From positions 1-38,090 of the forward strand of contig JAPLAY010000057.1 in the NCBI GenBank assembly GCA_026393035.1: 38,090 bases of DNA, read 5' to 3'. A program made the translations under genes and the position numbers. This document shows, in pieces, positions 1-9,641 of this stretch (position 1 is the first letter of the stretch; the number at the start of each line of letters is the position of its first letter). The notes beneath the pieces are model-generated. The model ran no database searches and was not told where the DNA came from. It saw only the letters and a program-made list of their open reading frames with translations. The stretch comes from Actinomycetota bacterium (GTDB lineage: Bacteria; Actinomycetota; Actinomycetes; Nanopelagicales; Nanopelagicaceae).

Positions 1-1
1 A

Positions 2-1921
2 TGCGATTCAGCTGTAACAAAGAAGAAGCTAAATCAATGGTATTTAAAGATTACTGATTATGCCGATCGCCTATTAGATGACATGGAACAACTCGAAGGC
101 CAATGGCCAGAGAAAGTTCTAATGATGCAGCGCAATTGGATAGGTCGTTCTGTTGGTGCTGAAGTTAAATTTGTTATTGAAGGCCGCGACGAGCCAGTAA
201 CTATTTACACCACAAGACCAGATACTTTGTATGGCGCAACCTTTATGGTGGTAGCTGCAGATTCTGCACTTGCTGCAGAGTTAGTTTCGGGCTCAAAAGT
301 AGAAGGTGAATTCGCTAAGTATCTCGAAGGTGTTAAAGCTGTTACTGATATTGATCGCCTAGCAACTGATCGACCAAAGACTGGAATTTTCTTAGAGCGT
401 TATGCAATCAATCCAGTGAATGGTGCAAAGCTTCCAATTTGGGCGAGTGATTACGTTCTTGCAGATTACGGGACTGGCGCAATCATGGCGGTTCCAGCAC
501 ACGACCAACGCGACTTAGATTTCGCAAAAGCAATGAAACTTCCAGTTCAGGTTGTTGTTTCCAGCGAGGAGGGCGACCCAAGTGAGACTGGAATCGCAAC
601 TACTGGTGATGGAAAACTTGTTAACTCTGGCTCACTAAATGGACTTTCAAAAGATGAAGCAATCACCAAAATTATTGCCGAACTCGCCCAGAAAGAACTT
701 GGTAAAGCGGCAAAGAATTATCGTCTGCGTGATTGGTTGATTTCTCGTCAACGTTTCTGGGGAACACCGATTCCAATTATTCATTGCGATAAATGTGGCG
801 AAGTTCCAGTTCCAGAAAACCAATTACCAGTAGAGCTTCCATCTGCCACTGGCTTAGATTTGAAACCAAAGGGAACATCACCACTTGGCGCCGCATCTGA
901 TTGGGTAAATGTTGATTGTCCTAAGTGCGGGGCGCCAGCAAAGCGCGATGCCGACACGATGGATACCTTCTTTGATTCATCTTGGTATTTCCTTCGTTAC
1001 ACCAGCACAGATCGCCATGATGTCGCCTTCGATAAAAAGGAAGTTGAAACCTGGTTACCAGTTGATCAATATGTTGGTGGCGTAACCCATGCAATTCTGC
1101 ACTTGTTATATTCACGTTTCTTCACCAAGGTATTACACGACCTTGGCCATTTGAATTTTGTTGAACCTTTCACCAGGCTGCTAAATCAAGGAATGGTTTT
1201 GATGGATGGTTCTGCGATGTCCAAATCTCGTGGAAATTTAGTTCGACTTTCAGATGAACTCGCGAATCACGGTGTCGATGCGATTCGCCTTGCGATGGTC
1301 TTCGCTGGTCCGCCTGAAGATGATGTCGACTGGTCAGATGTTTCACCCTCCGGTTCAGTTAAATTCTTAAATCGTGCTTGGCGTATCTCTGGCGATGTAA
1401 CAAGCCCAGCCGGTACAGATTTTTCTAAGGGTGATGTGTCGCTGCGCAAAGTAACTCACAAAGCACTTCACGATATTGGATTTGCAGTCGAATCTTTTAG
1501 ATTCAATGTTGCCGTAGCCCGCGTAATGGAATTAGTTAATGCAACTCGTAAGGCAATTGATTCTGGATGTGGCCCTGCTGATCCCGCGGTCCGTGAAGCT
1601 GCCGAAGCAATTGCGATTGCACTTTCACTTGTCGCTCCATTCACCTCGGAAGAGATGTGGGAAATTCTTGGACACAAGCCAGGTGTGGCGCTTGCTGGCT
1701 GGCCAGTTGTTGATCCGAAGTTGCTTGAAGCCGATGCAGTCACCGCAATTTTGCAGGTAAATGGCAAGATCAAAGATCGAATTGAAGTTTCACCAAACAT
1801 CTCTGATGCCGACCTAGAGAAACTTGCGATGGCTAATCCCGAAATAGCCGCGGCTATTGCTGGCGCAAAGATCTCGAAAGTTATTACACGCGCACCTAAA
1901 TTAGTTAACATCGTTCTTTAA
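2..1921 (+). CDS. leuS: Leucyl-tRNA synthetase, 5'-truncated by the window edge
   Basis: Class I aminoacyl-tRNA synthetase that charges tRNA-Leu and edits mischarged products. The frame is open from base 2 with no start, so the N-terminus with the HIGH motif lies outside the window; the first residues seen ([14 protein letters not shown]) are typical LeuRS sequence just before the editing insert. Visible in order: the CP1 editing domain with TTRPDTLYG (near 220) and [15 protein letters not shown] (near 475); a zinc-ribbon-like part with CDKC (near 787) and CPKC (near 918); [13 protein letters not shown]; the signature MSKSRGN at 1217; the anticodon-binding helical domain; and the C-terminal [11 protein letters not shown] domain. 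The usual first lysine of KMSKS is alanine here. comEA follows after 58 bases, as in other actinobacteria. Confidence 0.97.
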   Translation, partial: CDSAVTKKKLNQWYLKITDYADRLLDDMEQLEGQWPEKVLMMQRNWIGRSVGAEVKFVIEGRDEPVTIYTTRPDTLYGATFMVVAADSALAAELVSGSKVEGEFAKYLEGVKAVTDIDRLATDRPKTGIFLERYAINPVNGAKLPIWASDYVLADYGTGAIMAVPAHDQRDLDFAKAMKLPVQVVVSSEEGDPSETGIATTGDGKLVNSGSLNGLSKDEAITKIIAELAQKELGKAAKNYRLRDWLISRQRFWGTPIPIIHCDKCGEVPVPENQLPVELPSATGLDLKPKGTSPLGAASDWVNVDCPKCGAPAKRDADTMDTFFDSSWYFLRYTSTDRHDVAFDKKEVETWLPVDQYVGGVTHAILHLLYSRFFTKVLHDLGHLNFVEPFTRLLNQGMVLMDGSAMSKSRGNLVRLSDELANHGVDAIRLAMVFAGPPEDDVDWSDVSPSGSVKFLNRAWRISGDVTSPAGTDFSKGDVSLRKVTHKALHDIGFAVESFRFNVAVARVMELVNATRKAIDSGCGPADPAVREAAEAIAIALSLVAPFTSEEMWEILGHKPGVALAGWPVVDPKLLEADAVTAILQVNGKIKDRIEVSPNISDADLEKLAMANPEIAAAIAGAKISKVITRAPKLVNIVL

Positions 1922-1979
1922 TTCACAAGGAGATAGCCTCTCCAATATTTGAAGGTGCCGGCGAAGTTAGATTCCGGGC

Positions 1980-2618
1980 ATGTTAAATGAACTCAAAGAA
2001 GTTATTCGAGATAAATATTTGGATTTCGGTTTTACCAATGAGCAACGCAAAGCGGTATTGATTGTATTTGGCGCATTTATTGCGGTGGGGGCAATCTTCT
2101 TCGTACTGGCGCAGGGACACGGCTCACAATCTACTGAGACGATAATTCCAACAGTAATAACTCCTACGATTCCTGCGATTGCTGAAGTATTAATCGTTGA
2201 TGTTTCTGGACGAGTTCGAAAGCCTGGCGTTTACTCACTTGATAAGGGCTCGCGGGCGATTGATGCACTAAATCTTGCAGGTGGTGCTCTTCCCGGAGTT
2301 AATTTGGGCGATATTAATCTGGCTCATCTTCTATTTGATGGTGAACAAATAATTGTTGGCGCACCGAAAGTTTCTTACTCCACTAGTTCACGAAGTTCGG
2401 TAAAAGCTAAAGCTCCAACCGCATCGACGCCGCTAAGTTTGAATTCTGCGACATTGGCGCAATTAGATACCTTGCCTGGCATTGGTCCGGTCATGGCAAA
2501 TCGAATCCTTGCTTATCGCAAATTAAATGGACCGTTTATATTGATTGATGATTTAAAGAAAGTTACCGGAATTGGTGATGCCAAATTCGCGGAGATCTCG
2601 AAGTTGCTTCGAATCTAA
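1980..2618 (+). CDS. comEA: ComEA-type DNA-binding competence protein
   Basis: Membrane-anchored DNA receptor for uptake of external DNA. The 212-residue protein has a short cytoplasmic N-terminus, one membrane segment (about residues 25-44), a Ser/Thr/Pro-rich linker, an SLBB-like domain (about 70-125, containing VDVSGRVRKPGVYSL) and a C-terminal helix-hairpin-helix pair (about 150-212) with LNSATLAQLDTLPGIGP and VTGIGDAKF, the DNA-binding part of this family. ATG 1980 is the only standard start near the N-terminus because an in-frame stop lies at 1968-1970; no good Shine-Dalgarno sequence precedes it. The comEC frame begins inside its last codons. A role in natural transformation is inferred from the family. 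Confidence 0.93.
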   Translation: MLNELKEVIRDKYLDFGFTNEQRKAVLIVFGAFIAVGAIFFVLAQGHGSQSTETIIPTVITPTIPAIAEVLIVDVSGRVRKPGVYSLDKGSRAIDALNLAGGALPGVNLGDINLAHLLFDGEQIIVGAPKVSYSTSSRSSVKAKAPTASTPLSLNSATLAQLDTLPGIGPVMANRILAYRKLNGPFILIDDLKKVTGIGDAKFAEISKLLRI

Positions 2619-4900
2619 AGAGCTACGATTTTCGATTACTCGCACTTGGCCTGGCAATCTGGCTTGGCGCTGCGATTGCGGGAATCTTAAGTGCACCTTG
2701 GAGTTATCTTGCGATAGTTCTCTGTATTGCACTTGCGGGGCTAAAACGAAGTTTGGCGTTAATTCTGATCGCTGCAGTTCTAACGGGAAGTGCGGGAAGT
2801 GCAATCCGACAGGTCGGGTTAACGCATAACTTCTTAGCCAAATCACTTGTAGGAAATCCGGAAGTTGAAATTATTGGTTTTTTGAAAACTGATCCAACCT
2901 GGAGTAAGCCGAAGGTGATTGGTTCACGGCTTCGTGGCGCTTCCATGACGGCGCTGGCATCTATTTCAACTATAAGAATTGCTGGCGTAAGTAAATCAAT
3001 TAGATTGCCGATTCGATTAACGAGTTCCAAAGAGATCCGGTTGATTCCTGGGGAGAAGTTCACGGTAACTGGCGTTGCGTTTCCTACCGCCGAACGCCGA
3101 GTTGCCGCACTTATTGCCACAACTGGAAATTTTAGAAAGTTATCGCAAGCAAATTATCTGCAACGGCTATCAGCGAAAATTCGAGATGCTTTTCGCAAGA
3201 GCGCGATCTCGGTTGGTGGTGCTGGTGGCGCACTAATCCCAGGGCTAGTAATCGGAGATACCTCGCTTGAAGAACCAACCTTTGCGGTAAATATGCGAAG
3301 AGTTGGGCTCTCACATTTAACTGCAGTAAGTGGCGCAAACTTTGCGATTATTGCGGCGTTTTTACTCTGGCTTTCACAATGGGTTTTTAAACGAGTTAGA
3401 TCAAGGTTAATTCTTACCAGTTTGGTATTAATTGGTTTCATCTTTCTGGTTCGACCATCGCCATCTGTTTTGCGGGCGAGTGTCATGAGCGCCGTTATTT
3501 TGATTGCAAAGGCTCGTGGAATTAAAGCAGATTCAATTCCTTCGCTCGGTCTTGCCATCGCCTTTCTAATCTTGATGGATCCTTTTCAAGCAATAGATCC
3601 AGGATTCGCACTTTCGGTAGCGGCTACTGCGGGCATTTTATTGTTGGCGCCAAAGCTTGAGATTTATCTCGGCGAGAAGTTCGGGCACGAAAAATTTGCC
3701 CAGTTAATTGCGATTCCACTCTCGGCAACAATTATGTGCACTCCCGTTATTCTCGCTATTTCTGGTCTATTTTCGCTGGTTTCAATTCCCGCAAATATTC
3801 TGGCTGAACCGGTTGTAGCACCGATAACTGTAATTGGATTTATTGCTGCAATCGTTTCGCCAATAATTCCTGGAATTTCGCATCTGCTTCTCGTGCTTAT
3901 CAAACCACTCGCACAATTGATTGTTTGGATTTCAAACTTCGCATCAGGCCTTCCAGTATTGATGTTGCCCAAGAGCTATTTAGGTGCGGCAATCGCGCTC
4001 TTGATAATTGCGCTAATCAAGTTTAGAAAGTGGCTTGCGCTATCTCTTCTCTTGGTGGCAGCAATTCTGGTTATAGCGCTTCCAGGGCGCTGGCCTGGCA
4101 CAAATTGGAGCGTTGCAAATTGCAATGTGGGACAGGGCGATGGCTTAGCTATTAACTTAGGCAACCATGAAGCGCTAGTAATTGATGTTGGGCCAGACCC
4201 GAAACTTATGGATAAGTGCCTTAATGATTTAAACATCGAGAGAATTCCCTTGCTAGTACTTTCACATTTTCATGCCGATCACGTTCATGGTTTAGATGGT
4301 GTTCTGTCGGGACGAAAAGTTTCAAGTGTTTGGGTATCAAACTTTGATCAACCTAAGAGCGAGCGAGATTCCGCGGTGTTGCTGCTTGGAAATATCCCAA
4401 TCCACCAAGCGACTACGGGAGAGGTTGTTAGATTTCAAAGTTCAAAAGGTCAGGTAGAAATTCAAGTTCTCTGGCCAAGTAAAGTGCAATCAAATTTCGA
4501 TGTTCTGCCTGGTGATGGCTCTGCAATAAATAATTCGAGTATTGCCCTACTTATAACTGTGGGAAATTTACGGATATTTTCGGCCGGGGATTTAGAACCA
4601 CAAGCACAGGAAGCGATGCTCGCACTTACCAAGATTGCCCCAGTTGATATCTATAAAGTTTCACACCACGGCTCTTCATTTCAATACCCACCATTGCTGT
4701 CGGCACTGCATCCTAAAATCGCCTTAATCAGCGTTGGCGCGGGAAATAGTTATGGTCATCCAGCAGCTAGCACCGTGAACGCGCTGCAATCAATAGGAGC
4801 AAAGGTCCTACGCACCGATCAAGATGGTGCCCTATCGGTTGACGGGGCCCTTAAGATCAGAACTAAGAGAAATGATTGGTGGAATATTTCGTGGGGATAA
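2579..4900 (+). CDS. comEC: ComEC/Rec2 DNA-uptake channel; start codon unresolved
   Basis: Polytopic membrane protein thought to carry single-stranded DNA across the inner membrane. The N-terminal hydrophobic region is followed by a soluble domain, then the competence domain with GLSHLTAVSGANFA (near 3305), many membrane segments, and a C-terminal metallo-beta-lactamase-like domain with SHFHADHVHG (near 4261) and VSHHGSS (near 4660). The coordinate given is where the frame opens after a TGA at 2576-2578. ComEC-like sequence (SYDFRLLALGLAIWLGAAI) begins near 2621, yet the frame has no ATG, GTG or TTG before TTG 2753, which lies within the second hydrophobic stretch. Possible starts are ATT 2585 or CTG 2651, or the frame may be entered from comEA by another route. 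The length, about 715-770 residues, suits the family. Confidence 0.92.
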   Translation, partial: CQIRGDLEVASNLKSYDFRLLALGLAIWLGAAIAGILSAPWSYLAIVLCIALAGLKRSLALILIAAVLTGSAGSAIRQVGLTHNFLAKSLVGNPEVEIIGFLKTDPTWSKPKVIGSRLRGASMTALASISTIRIAGVSKSIRLPIRLTSSKEIRLIPGEKFTVTGVAFPTAERRVAALIATTGNFRKLSQANYLQRLSAKIRDAFRKSAISVGGAGGALIPGLVIGDTSLEEPTFAVNMRRVGLSHLTAVSGANFAIIAAFLLWLSQWVFKRVRSRLILTSLVLIGFIFLVRPSPSVLRASVMSAVILIAKARGIKADSIPSLGLAIAFLILMDPFQAIDPGFALSVAATAGILLLAPKLEIYLGEKFGHEKFAQLIAIPLSATIMCTPVILAISGLFSLVSIPANILAEPVVAPITVIGFIAAIVSPIIPGISHLLLVLIKPLAQLIVWISNFASGLPVLMLPKSYLGAAIALLIIALIKFRKWLALSLLLVAAILVIALPGRWPGTNWSVANCNVGQGDGLAINLGNHEALVIDVGPDPKLMDKCLNDLNIERIPLLVLSHFHADHVHGLDGVLSGRKVSSVWVSNFDQPKSERDSAVLLLGNIPIHQATTGEVVRFQSSKGQVEIQVLWPSKVQSNFDVLPGDGSAINNSSIALLITVGNLRIFSAGDLEPQAQEAMLALTKIAPVDIYKVSHHGSSFQYPPLLSALHPKIALISVGAGNSYGHPAASTVNALQSIGAKVLRTDQDGALSVDGALKIRTKRNDWWNISWG

Positions 4901-5826
4901 CGCTATTGCAAGGCGGAGAATCACTCCTTGCCGACCGCGCAATCTCGGATGTAGTCGCAAAATTTAAAGGCGCTACGGTAACTATTCTAGAAGCAGGCGA
5001 ATTAGAACTTGGCGGAATCACAGATGCACTTGCACCATCCCTCTTTGGCGATGCCCGAGTCATAGTTATAAAAGAGATTCAAGACTTGGCCGCTGAACTC
5101 GGCGAGGAAATTACTGCATATTTAGAAGCGCAAGATGAGAGCGTGGAGCTAGTTCTCTGGCACAAAGGTGGAGTTAAAGGAAAAGCTCTCCTTGAAAAAA
5201 TTAAGAAAGTTAAACCAACTGTCGTAGCTTGCGATGTAATAAAAAAGGATGGCGAGAAATCTGATTTCATTCGCGCAGAATTCAAACGTCTTGGTCGCAC
5301 GATTTCCACCGAAGCGGTTCAAGCGCTCTTAGATGCGTTGGGAAGTGATCTTCGCGAATTAGGCGCAGCCTGTTCGCAACTTGCTGCTGATGTTGTGGGC
5401 GGAAAAATGATTGACGATACTGATGTTTTAAAATTTCAAAACGGTCGCATCGAAACAACTGGTTTTGATGTTGCTGATGCCGCTCTCGATGGCAAACGCG
5501 ATATTGCGTTAATTGCACTTAGAAATGCCCTAGCAACCGGAACTGATCCAGTATTAATCACGAGCGCATTGGCAGGTTCACTTCGGACTTTGGCAAAAGT
5601 TTCTGGTGCGTCTAGGGGAGTTAAATCATTTGAGTTAGCAGGCCCACTTGGACTTGCACCTTGGCAGATTGATAAGGCTCGGCGCCAACTTTCGAAGTGG
5701 ACTCCTGCAACCTTGGCCGGGGCTGTAGTGGCAGTCGCCCAAGCAGATGCGGATATCAAGGGCGCGGCAGTCGATCCGATTCACTCGTTAGAGCGTGCGA
5801 TTATTGCTATTACTTCCCGAGTTTGA
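4891..5826 (+). CDS. holA: DNA polymerase III subunit delta
   Basis: Clamp-loader subunit that opens the sliding clamp during replication. The product (about 311 residues) begins GITLLQGGESLLADRAISDVV, which resembles the short actinobacterial N-terminus, and continues with the AAA+-like fold and the C-terminal collar domain ending ALERAIIAI-like (HSLERAIIAITSRV). I chose GTG 4891 because it puts the N-terminus where mycobacterial HolA begins and has GGTGGA a few bases upstream. TTG 4876 and GTG 4879 in the same frame are alternatives. It overlaps the end of comEC by ten bases, suggesting translational coupling. comEC-holA-rpsT is the standard actinobacterial order. Confidence 0.93.
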   Translation: MGITLLQGGESLLADRAISDVVAKFKGATVTILEAGELELGGITDALAPSLFGDARVIVIKEIQDLAAELGEEITAYLEAQDESVELVLWHKGGVKGKALLEKIKKVKPTVVACDVIKKDGEKSDFIRAEFKRLGRTISTEAVQALLDALGSDLRELGAACSQLAADVVGGKMIDDTDVLKFQNGRIETTGFDVADAALDGKRDIALIALRNALATGTDPVLITSALAGSLRTLAKVSGASRGVKSFELAGPLGLAPWQIDKARRQLSKWTPATLAGAVVAVAQADADIKGAAVDPIHSLERAIIAITSRV

Positions 5827-5911
5827 GTGATTGGGTCCTTCGCTGGTAATCTGCGCGTCTGCCCAGCACAAGCTAGGGCTTAGATTTCAAGAGATTAGAA
5901 GGTAGTTCGAA

Positions 5912-6181
5912 GTGGCAAATATCAAGTCGCAGATCAAGAGAATTCGTACAAACGAAAAGGCTCAACTACGTAACAAGTCTGCTCGTTCAGCGATCAAGAC
6001 CGCGATCCGTCGCTTCCGTGACGCAGTAACTTCTGGCGATAGCAAGGTAATTGCTGAAGAACTTCGTCTAGCTTCAAAGACACTTGATGTTGCAGTAAGC
6101 AGCGGCGTACTTCACGCAAATGCAGCAGCAAACAGAAAGTCAGCGATGGCTAAGCAAGCAAACAAAGCTGGCACCAAGTAA
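5912..6181 (+). CDS. rpsT: 30S ribosomal protein S20
   Basis: Primary 16S rRNA-binding protein of the small subunit. The 89 residues are highly basic and helical, starting [23 protein letters not shown], with the conserved C-terminal segment [13 protein letters not shown]. The start is GTG 5912, supported by AGAAGG about ten bases upstream. An 85-base gap separates it from holA and a 59-base gap from lepA, so it may have its own promoter; TAGATT at 5881-5886 resembles an actinobacterial -10 (TANNNT) but is weak evidence. Confidence 0.97.
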   Translation: MANIKSQIKRIRTNEKAQLRNKSARSAIKTAIRRFRDAVTSGDSKVIAEELRLASKTLDVAVSSGVLHANAAANRKSAMAKQANKAGTK

Positions 6182-6240
6182 TTTTTGTTTTACCCAAAAA
6201 TTTTTTCAATTAAGAAACGGCTAGTAATCTCGGGGGATAA

Positions 6241-8115
6241 ATGCCTGCCATTGATTTAGCCAAAGCGCCGCAACCGGCATCTACTAATCCCGCGCAGATT
6301 CGTAATTTCTGCATCATTGCCCATATTGATCACGGTAAATCAACTCTTGCCGATCGTATGCTCGGAATCACCGAAGTTGTTGAACAACGAAATATGCGTG
6401 CCCAATATTTAGATCGCATGGATATTGAACGCGAACGCGGAATCACAATTAAGAGCCAAGCAGTTCGCCTGCCATGGCGTTCTGGCATTGATGGCCAGGA
6501 ATACATCCTCAACATGATCGATACCCCTGGACACGTTGACTTTACTTATGAAGTTTCAAGATCCCTCGCTGCTTGCGAAGGCGCCGTACTACTTGTCGAT
6601 TGTGCGCAAGGAATCGAAGCGCAAACTCTTGCAAATTTATATCTTGCAATGGAGAACAATCTAACAATCATTCCAGTGCTAAATAAAATCGATTTACCTG
6701 CAGCACAACCTGAAAAATTCGCAGAAGAACTTGCAAAGTTAATTGGCTGCCAACCAGAAGATTGCCTTCGTGTTTCTGGAAAAACTGGCGAAGGTGTTAC
6801 TGAATTACTAGACCAGATTGTTAAGCAAATTCCGGCACCAGTTGGCGATGCAAACGCACCAGCTCGCGCACTTATCTTTGACTCGGTTTATGACACATAC
6901 CGCGGCGTTGTTACCTATGTTCGTGTTGTTGATGGCCATTTATCTACTCGCGATCAAATTCAAATGTTCTCAACCGGCGTGCGCCACGAAATGCTTGAAG
7001 TTGGCGTTATCTCGCCCGAACCAGTTGTCAGTAAGGGCCTTGGTGTTGGTGAAGTAGGTTATGTAATTACTGGTGTTAAAGATGTTCGCCAATCAAGAGT
7101 TGGTGACACGATCACTACTTATCACAACCCAACTACAAAAGCGCTTGCCGGATATAAAGATCCAAAGCCGATGGTTTTCTCAGGCCTATTCCCATTAGAT
7201 GGCGCCGAATATCCGATGCTCCGTGAAGCACTTGATAAATTGCAATTGAATGATGCGGCACTTGTCTACGAACCAGAAACTTCGGCTGCACTTGGTTTTG
7301 GTTTCCGTTGTGGTTTCCTAGGTTTGCTTCACATGGAAATTGTTCGCGAACGCCTGGAACGTGAAGCTGGTCTCTCACTTATATCGACAGCACCAAGCGT
7401 GGTCTATCGCGTTGTTAAGGGCGATGGCAAAGAACTTATTGTTACAAATCCATCAGAATTTCCAAACGATAAAATTGAAGCTGTATTCGAACCAATCGTT
7501 CGTGCAACAGTTCTGGCACCTGCCGAATTCATTGGTGCAATCATGGAACTCTGCCAAGAACGTCGTGGAACTCTGCTCGGTATGGATTATCTCTCAGAAG
7601 ATCGTGTAGAGATTCGCTACACCTTGCCACTTGCCGAAATTGTCTTCGACTTCTTCGACCAACTTAAATCAAAGACTCGTGGTTATGCCTCCCTTGATTA
7701 CGAACCAATTGGCGAGGCTGAAGGCGACTTAGTAAAGGTTGATATCTTGCTGCAGAGCGAAGGCGTAGATGCATTTAGCGCAATTGTTCACAAAGATAAG
7801 GCTTATGCCTATGGCGTAATGATGACGACAAAGCTTCGCGAATTAATCCCAAGACAACAATTCGAAGTTCCAATTCAGGCTGCTATTGGATCTCGAATTA
7901 TTGCCCGCGAAAGTATTCGCGCGATTCGAAAAGACGTACTTGCTAAGTGTTATGGCGGAGATATTTCTCGTAAGCGCAAACTCCTCGAAAAGCAGAAAGA
8001 GGGAAAGAAGCGCATGAAGATGGTTGGTCGAGTTGAAGTCCCACAAGAGGCATTCATCGCGGCACTCACAACTGATGCCGATGTTGATAAGGCTAAGGCG
8101 AAGGCCAAGGGTTAA
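6241..8115 (+). CDS. lepA: Translation elongation factor 4 (LepA), ribosome-associated GTPase
   Basis: GTPase that acts on stalled or assembling ribosomes. The 624-residue length is normal. The G domain is complete: AHIDHGKST (residues 27-35), the switch region with [14 protein letters not shown] and NKID. EF-G-like domains follow, including [23 protein letters not shown], which is characteristic of LepA, and the C-terminal LepA-specific domain with [21 protein letters not shown] 6241 is preceded by GGGGG at spacing six. hemW follows after five bases, so the two are probably cotranscribed. Confidence 0.98.
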   Translation: MPAIDLAKAPQPASTNPAQIRNFCIIAHIDHGKSTLADRMLGITEVVEQRNMRAQYLDRMDIERERGITIKSQAVRLPWRSGIDGQEYILNMIDTPGHVDFTYEVSRSLAACEGAVLLVDCAQGIEAQTLANLYLAMENNLTIIPVLNKIDLPAAQPEKFAEELAKLIGCQPEDCLRVSGKTGEGVTELLDQIVKQIPAPVGDANAPARALIFDSVYDTYRGVVTYVRVVDGHLSTRDQIQMFSTGVRHEMLEVGVISPEPVVSKGLGVGEVGYVITGVKDVRQSRVGDTITTYHNPTTKALAGYKDPKPMVFSGLFPLDGAEYPMLREALDKLQLNDAALVYEPETSAALGFGFRCGFLGLLHMEIVRERLEREAGLSLISTAPSVVYRVVKGDGKELIVTNPSEFPNDKIEAVFEPIVRATVLAPAEFIGAIMELCQERRGTLLGMDYLSEDRVEIRYTLPLAEIVFDFFDQLKSKTRGYASLDYEPIGEAEGDLVKVDILLQSEGVDAFSAIVHKDKAYAYGVMMTTKLRELIPRQQFEVPIQAAIGSRIIARESIRAIRKDVLAKCYGGDISRKRKLLEKQKEGKKRMKMVGRVEVPQEAFIAALTTDADVDKAKAKAKG

Positions 8116-8120
8116 TTCCC

Positions 8121-9272
8121 ATGAGTCGCCCACTTACTTTCTACATCCACATTCCGTATTGCCTTAAGCGCTGTGGCTACTGCGACTTTAATACTTACAC
8201 ACCTGGTGAATTAAAAGCTGGCAGCGACATTGCTGAAGTATCAACTGGATATATCGATCTACTAATTGCAGAAAGCAAGATTGCAAAGGGTAAATTGCAG
8301 GCAAGCAAGCCAATCGAAACCATATTTTTTGGCGGCGGAACCCCGACCCTTATGGAGCCAGCTGACTTAGGTCGAGTTCTAGATTCACTTAAATCAGATT
8401 TTGGTTTTGCGACGAATATTGAAATCACTATTGAAGCAAACCCTGACACTGTTTCTAAAGAAAAGTTGGCCGCGCTTCGCGGAGTAGGAATTAATCGAAT
8501 TTCATTTGGAATGCAATCTGCAGCTACACATGTCTTAGCTGTTTTGGATCGCACTCATAACCCAGAGAATGTTATTAAAGCTACTAACTGGGCGAGAGAA
8601 GTGGGCTTTGAGCAAGTTAGCGTTGATCTTATTTATGGAACTCCAGGTGAGACTATTGAAGATTGGCGCGCAACAATTAAATCTGCCTTAGCACTACCGA
8701 TTACTCATATCTCTGCATATGCCTTGATTGTTGAAGATGGTACAAAACTGGCTGCGCAAGTAAAACGTGGCGAGATTGTTATTCCGGATGATGATCAAAC
8801 TGCGGATAAGTATTTAATTGCAGATGAAGAGTTTTCAAAGGCAGGATTCAATTGGTATGAACTCTCTAACTGGGCAAAAGCTGGCGGAGAATGTCGCCAC
8901 AACATTGCATATTGGCAAGGTGATAATTGGTGGGGACTTGGGCCGGGCGCGCATTCACATATAGATGGTGTCCGATTTTGGAATGTTAAACATCCAACTA
9001 CATATAAGAAACTTCTTGAGAGTAATGACTCACCAGTTTTGGATAGCGAAACTCTTGTTGCCGAACAGATTGAGAGTGAGCGAATAATGCTTGCAATCAG
9101 ACTTCCATCTGGAATTTCGAAGGCGAGTTTGTCTGGTGAAAGTTTGGCCCGAATCGAGAGTTATGTCACCGCTGGTCAGTTATCTGCACAGAGCTGGGAG
9201 GCGGGAGTTGTTTCGCTAACCCGTTCTGGGCGTTTGATGGCAGATCGAATCGTGCGCGAAATCTTGTTGTAG
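8121..9272 (+). CDS. hemW: HemW-type radical SAM protein (coproporphyrinogen III oxidase-like)
   Basis: Radical SAM enzyme of the HemW family, which binds heme and is regarded as a heme chaperone rather than a true HemN oxidase. The 4Fe-4S site is YCLKRCGYCDFNTY near the N-terminus (C-x3-C-x2-C), followed by FFGGGTPTLM, IEANPDT, RISFGMQS and LIYGTPGE. The 383-residue length is normal. ATG 8121 lies five bases after the lepA stop. The lepA-hemW-hrcA order is widespread in actinobacteria and in many Firmicutes. Confidence 0.95.
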   Translation: MSRPLTFYIHIPYCLKRCGYCDFNTYTPGELKAGSDIAEVSTGYIDLLIAESKIAKGKLQASKPIETIFFGGGTPTLMEPADLGRVLDSLKSDFGFATNIEITIEANPDTVSKEKLAALRGVGINRISFGMQSAATHVLAVLDRTHNPENVIKATNWAREVGFEQVSVDLIYGTPGETIEDWRATIKSALALPITHISAYALIVEDGTKLAAQVKRGEIVIPDDDQTADKYLIADEEFSKAGFNWYELSNWAKAGGECRHNIAYWQGDNWWGLGPGAHSHIDGVRFWNVKHPTTYKKLLESNDSPVLDSETLVAEQIESERIMLAIRLPSGISKASLSGESLARIESYVTAGQLSAQSWEAGVVSLTRSGRLMADRIVREILL

Positions 9273-9284
9273 TAGCGTTTGACC

Positions 9285-9629
9285 ATGCATTTAGCCCACA
9301 ACGCTCTGCTCGGCCTCTTGGCTCTAGTTTTCCTAGCTTCTGGCGCAATGAAACTTAGCGGAAGCGAGAAGGGGTTAGCCGGTACTCGTGATGTAAACAT
9401 CGGCGATCGGATTGCTCGATTAATTGGTTTAGTAGAAGCAGTTGCTGCTGTTGGACTTATTTACGCAATCAGATATCCAGAAGAGTTAATCGGTTGGCTT
9501 GCAAATCTAGTACTTTGGATTGCAATGGGCGTCGCAATTTATTCACATTCCAAGGCAAATAAAATGAAGAGCGCAGTTCCTGCAGTGGTTCTTTTGATCC
9601 TGCTCTCTGCAACTCTTGTAATAATTTAA
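9285..9629 (+). CDS. DoxX-like small integral membrane protein
   Basis: A 114-residue, very hydrophobic protein with about four membrane segments; the first contains LLALVFLASGAMKLSG, the pattern of DoxX-like families. The biochemical role of this group is poorly defined. I prefer ATG 9285; TTG 9279 in the same frame would add two residues. It sits between hemW and hrcA with gaps of 12 bases on each side, so it is likely part of the same transcript. Assignment rests on hydrophobic pattern and the N-terminal motif only. Confidence 0.75.
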   Translation: MHLAHNALLGLLALVFLASGAMKLSGSEKGLAGTRDVNIGDRIARLIGLVEAVAAVGLIYAIRYPEELIGWLANLVLWIAMGVAIYSHSKANKMKSAVPAVVLLILLSATLVII

Positions 9630-9641
9630 GTAGGAAATTTC

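Noticed and set aside
1468-1911. Minus-strand open frame of 147 codons opposite leuS
   Set aside because: It is a shadow of the leuS coding frame, with Ala/Ser-rich low-complexity sequence and no independent support.
2552-2558. TTTAAAG in the comEA frame, a classical -1 slippery heptamer that might produce a ComEA-ComEC fusion
   Set aside because: A TGA in the -1 frame at 2576-2578 would stop the shifted ribosome before comEC; any shift would have to occur after that point, where no good slippery site is visible.
6182-6240. T-rich and A-rich stretch after rpsT as a terminator
   Set aside because: No stable stem precedes the T runs; the pairing is only A/T with almost no loop.
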